Origin: Prevotella sp.
GTDB taxonomy: Bacteria > Bacteroidota > Bacteroidia > Bacteroidales > Dysgonomonadaceae
Length of the DNA stretch: 50,743 nucleotides
NCBI GenBank assembly: GCA_031273295.1
Contig: JAISSD010000287.1
Span: 1-50,743, forward strand
Direction of reading: 5' to 3'
Shown: piece after piece, positions 49,771-50,743 of the stretch
Layout of the letters: the number at the start of each line of letters is the position of its first letter
Numbering within the stretch: the stretch's first letter is position 1
The notes under the pieces: generated by a model
Database searches by the model: none
What the model was told of the DNA's origin: nothing
Seen by the model: the letters and a program-made list of their open reading frames with translations, nothing else
Position numbers and translations under genes: made by a program

Positions 49771-50164
49771 GTTCTTTTATTTTTTCTATCATTCCGCTTT
49801 CTGAAAAGAAGACGGAGAAGATCACTGCGACAAGAATAGACAGTACGACGCCGATTGCCATCCACAGGAGTACGGCGCGTGCGAAGTTTTTCTTGTTTAC
49901 CCTGCCTGTGCCGCCCACCGCCCAGATAATGAGCAGCAAGAGGTTGAGTACCGGTAGCGCCAGCAGGAACAGGATACCAAACCAGCCGCCCGTTGAAATA
50001 GGCCTTTCCTTGGTTTCCACCGTTTGGGGAGCCGCCGGAGCAGCCACAGTCGTCGGCTGTGCAGGCCGGACAGTTGTGCCGCCGCTCATGGCACCGCCGC
50101 ACGAAGTACAAAATTTTACGTTATCGGGGACTTCTGTCCCGCAAGTTGAACATTGTGCCATCAT
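49754..50164 (-). CDS. Small zinc-ribbon membrane protein
   Basis: This 136-residue protein has an N-terminal zinc ribbon (MMAQCSTCGTEVPDNVKFCTSCGG, cysteines at about 5, 8, 19 and 22) and a disordered linker rich in alanine, proline and threonine (about 25-57). Two membrane segments follow (GWFGILFLLALPVLNLLLLIIWAVGG, about 60-85, and AVLLWMAIGVVLSILVAVIFSVFF). The C-terminal LIRNS and the stop are coded by an AATTACGAATT repeat. Its start abuts the stop of the 50165 gene, so the two are surely co-transcribed. The function is unknown. Confidence 0.82.
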   Translation of the reverse strand: MMAQCSTCGTEVPDNVKFCTSCGGAMSGGTTVRPAQPTTVAAPAAPQTVETKERPISTGGWFGILFLLALPVLNLLLLIIWAVGGTGRVNKKNFARAVLLWMAIGVVLSILVAVIFSVFFSESGMIEKIKELIRNS

Positions 50165-50626
50165 TTATTCCATTATTTTCGTTCCACATTCATTACAGAA
50201 ACGACTGCCCGGCGTCGCTTCGGCTCCGCATTGCGGGCAGAAACGTTTGGGCTGTGCCAGCTTGTAGCCGCAACTTTGGCAGAAAGCCGCGCCGTCGGGG
50301 TTTGCCGATCCACATTCGGGGCAATGCCGGGCTTCTTCCGCCTGTTCCGCCTGTTTCTTCGCCTCGACTTCGCCCTGTGCGGCCTTGATGCGTTCCTCTA
50401 TTTCCCGGCGAGTGGCAGCCAGGGCGTCCAGATTTGCCTTGACGTCAGGATGATTGTCCGCTCCGCCATCGGCATACACTTGCCTGCCCAGTCGTGCAAA
50501 GATTTCATTTTCCTTTGCCACCAGGTCTTTCAGTTCGTTTTGTGCCTTATACACTTTCAATTCGGGGTTCCCTTCGGCAGGTATAATATCTGCCAGCCCC
50601 TTTACCAATCCATCTAACAGTCCCAT
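50165..50626 (-). CDS. Coiled-coil protein with two C-terminal zinc ribbons
   Basis: This 153-residue protein starts with a helical region (MGLLDGLVKGLADIIPAEGN and on). A charged coiled coil (about 68-100, ATRREIEERIKAAQGEVEAKKQAEQAEEA) leads to two zinc ribbons: HCPECGSANPDGAAFCQSCGYKL (about 101-123) and RFCPQCGAEATPGSRFCNECG (about 128-148), eight cysteines in all. There is no membrane segment. It is the first of the four minus-strand zinc-ribbon genes in this window. It may be a soluble partner of the membrane members. The function is unknown. Confidence 0.82.
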   Translation of the reverse strand: MGLLDGLVKGLADIIPAEGNPELKVYKAQNELKDLVAKENEIFARLGRQVYADGGADNHPDVKANLDALAATRREIEERIKAAQGEVEAKKQAEQAEEARHCPECGSANPDGAAFCQSCGYKLAQPKRFCPQCGAEATPGSRFCNECGTKIME

Positions 50627-50634
50627 ACTCTTTT

Positions 50635-50667
50635 TAATTACGAATTATCAATTACGAATTACGAATC
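50635..50667. repeat. AATTACGAATT repeat arm
   Basis: This is the third site of the AATTACGAATT repeat family. It lies just upstream of the start codon of the gene at 50165-50626, in the same relation as the arm at 49737 to the gene at 49234; the two genes share the sequence aaaagagtATGGG at their starts. Confidence 0.8.
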
Positions 50668-50743
50668 GAAGATCGGGCTAGCCAATTACGATTTGACACG
50701 GTAAAGGTCAGGAGAGAAAAATTCTCCTCATACCCGCTTATGC

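Noticed and set aside
1-50743. tRNA or rRNA genes
   Set aside because: I inspected the gaps for cloverleaf-like segments with the usual TTC and CCA-proximal patterns and saw none that were credible; a covariance-model search would settle it.

Overview
The window comes from a member of the Bacteroidales. The evidence is the order MarR gene / rpsF-rpsR-rplI, promoters of the Bacteroidetes form TTTG-N19-TAnnTTTG (exact matches at 1582-1612, 1633-1663 and 17169-17199), the near absence of Shine-Dalgarno sequences, a HU-CCDC81/SPOR protein and Bacteroidetes-type Wza and Wzz proteins. Species cannot be fixed from sequence alone. No tRNA, rRNA or CRISPR array was found.

Region 1 (1-17.1 kb) is chromosomal housekeeping broken up by accessory pieces. 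It holds the ribosomal operon, a MarR regulator, a GT14-like glycosyltransferase, three toxin-antitoxin loci (a ParDE-like pair with a truncated toxin, a HigA-like/AbiEii pair and a VapBC-like PIN pair), a DsbA/FrnE oxidoreductase, a beta-helix lipoprotein with a secreted EEP-family enzyme, pepD, an OmpH-like protein, aroE, a SPOR protein and a first gmhA. The gaps between these genes are filled with mosaics of interspersed repeats.

Region 2 (17.17-37.9 kb) is one long, same-strand polysaccharide operon with a strong promoter and a leader of about 310 nt. It starts with export and chain-length genes (Wza, Wzz). A CDP-3,6-dideoxyhexose set follows: RfbH, an E3-like reductase lacking its ferredoxin domain, RfbF, RfbG, then an RmlC-like epimerase and an SDR reductase. 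This gene content fits a CDP-ascarylose-like product. Next come a flippase, five glycosyltransferases, a hexapeptide acyltransferase, a polymerase, a second gmhA and hddA. An AlbA_2/ATPase regulator gene sits between rfbG and the epimerase, and a decayed second copy of the rfbG 3' end marks it as an insertion. From about 26.3 kb the DNA becomes markedly AT-richer.

Region 3 (37.9-48.1 kb) is a repeat-rich accessory stretch. It contains a LytTR regulator with a candidate 40-residue peptide gene, an AT3 acyltransferase, and a CMP-sugar module (class III aminotransferase, cytidylyltransferase, PtmA-like SDR, Gfo/Idh oxidoreductase). That module lies between two copies of a 202-bp MITE-like element. 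One copy has a 9-nt target duplication and abuts a DUF488 gene that has no normal start codon. A DUF488 partner gene and a toxin-first PIN module follow.

Region 4 (48.1-50.7 kb) is a visibly GC-rich cluster of four small zinc-ribbon proteins, several of them membrane proteins. AATTACGAATT repeats separate them and supply the stop codons of two.
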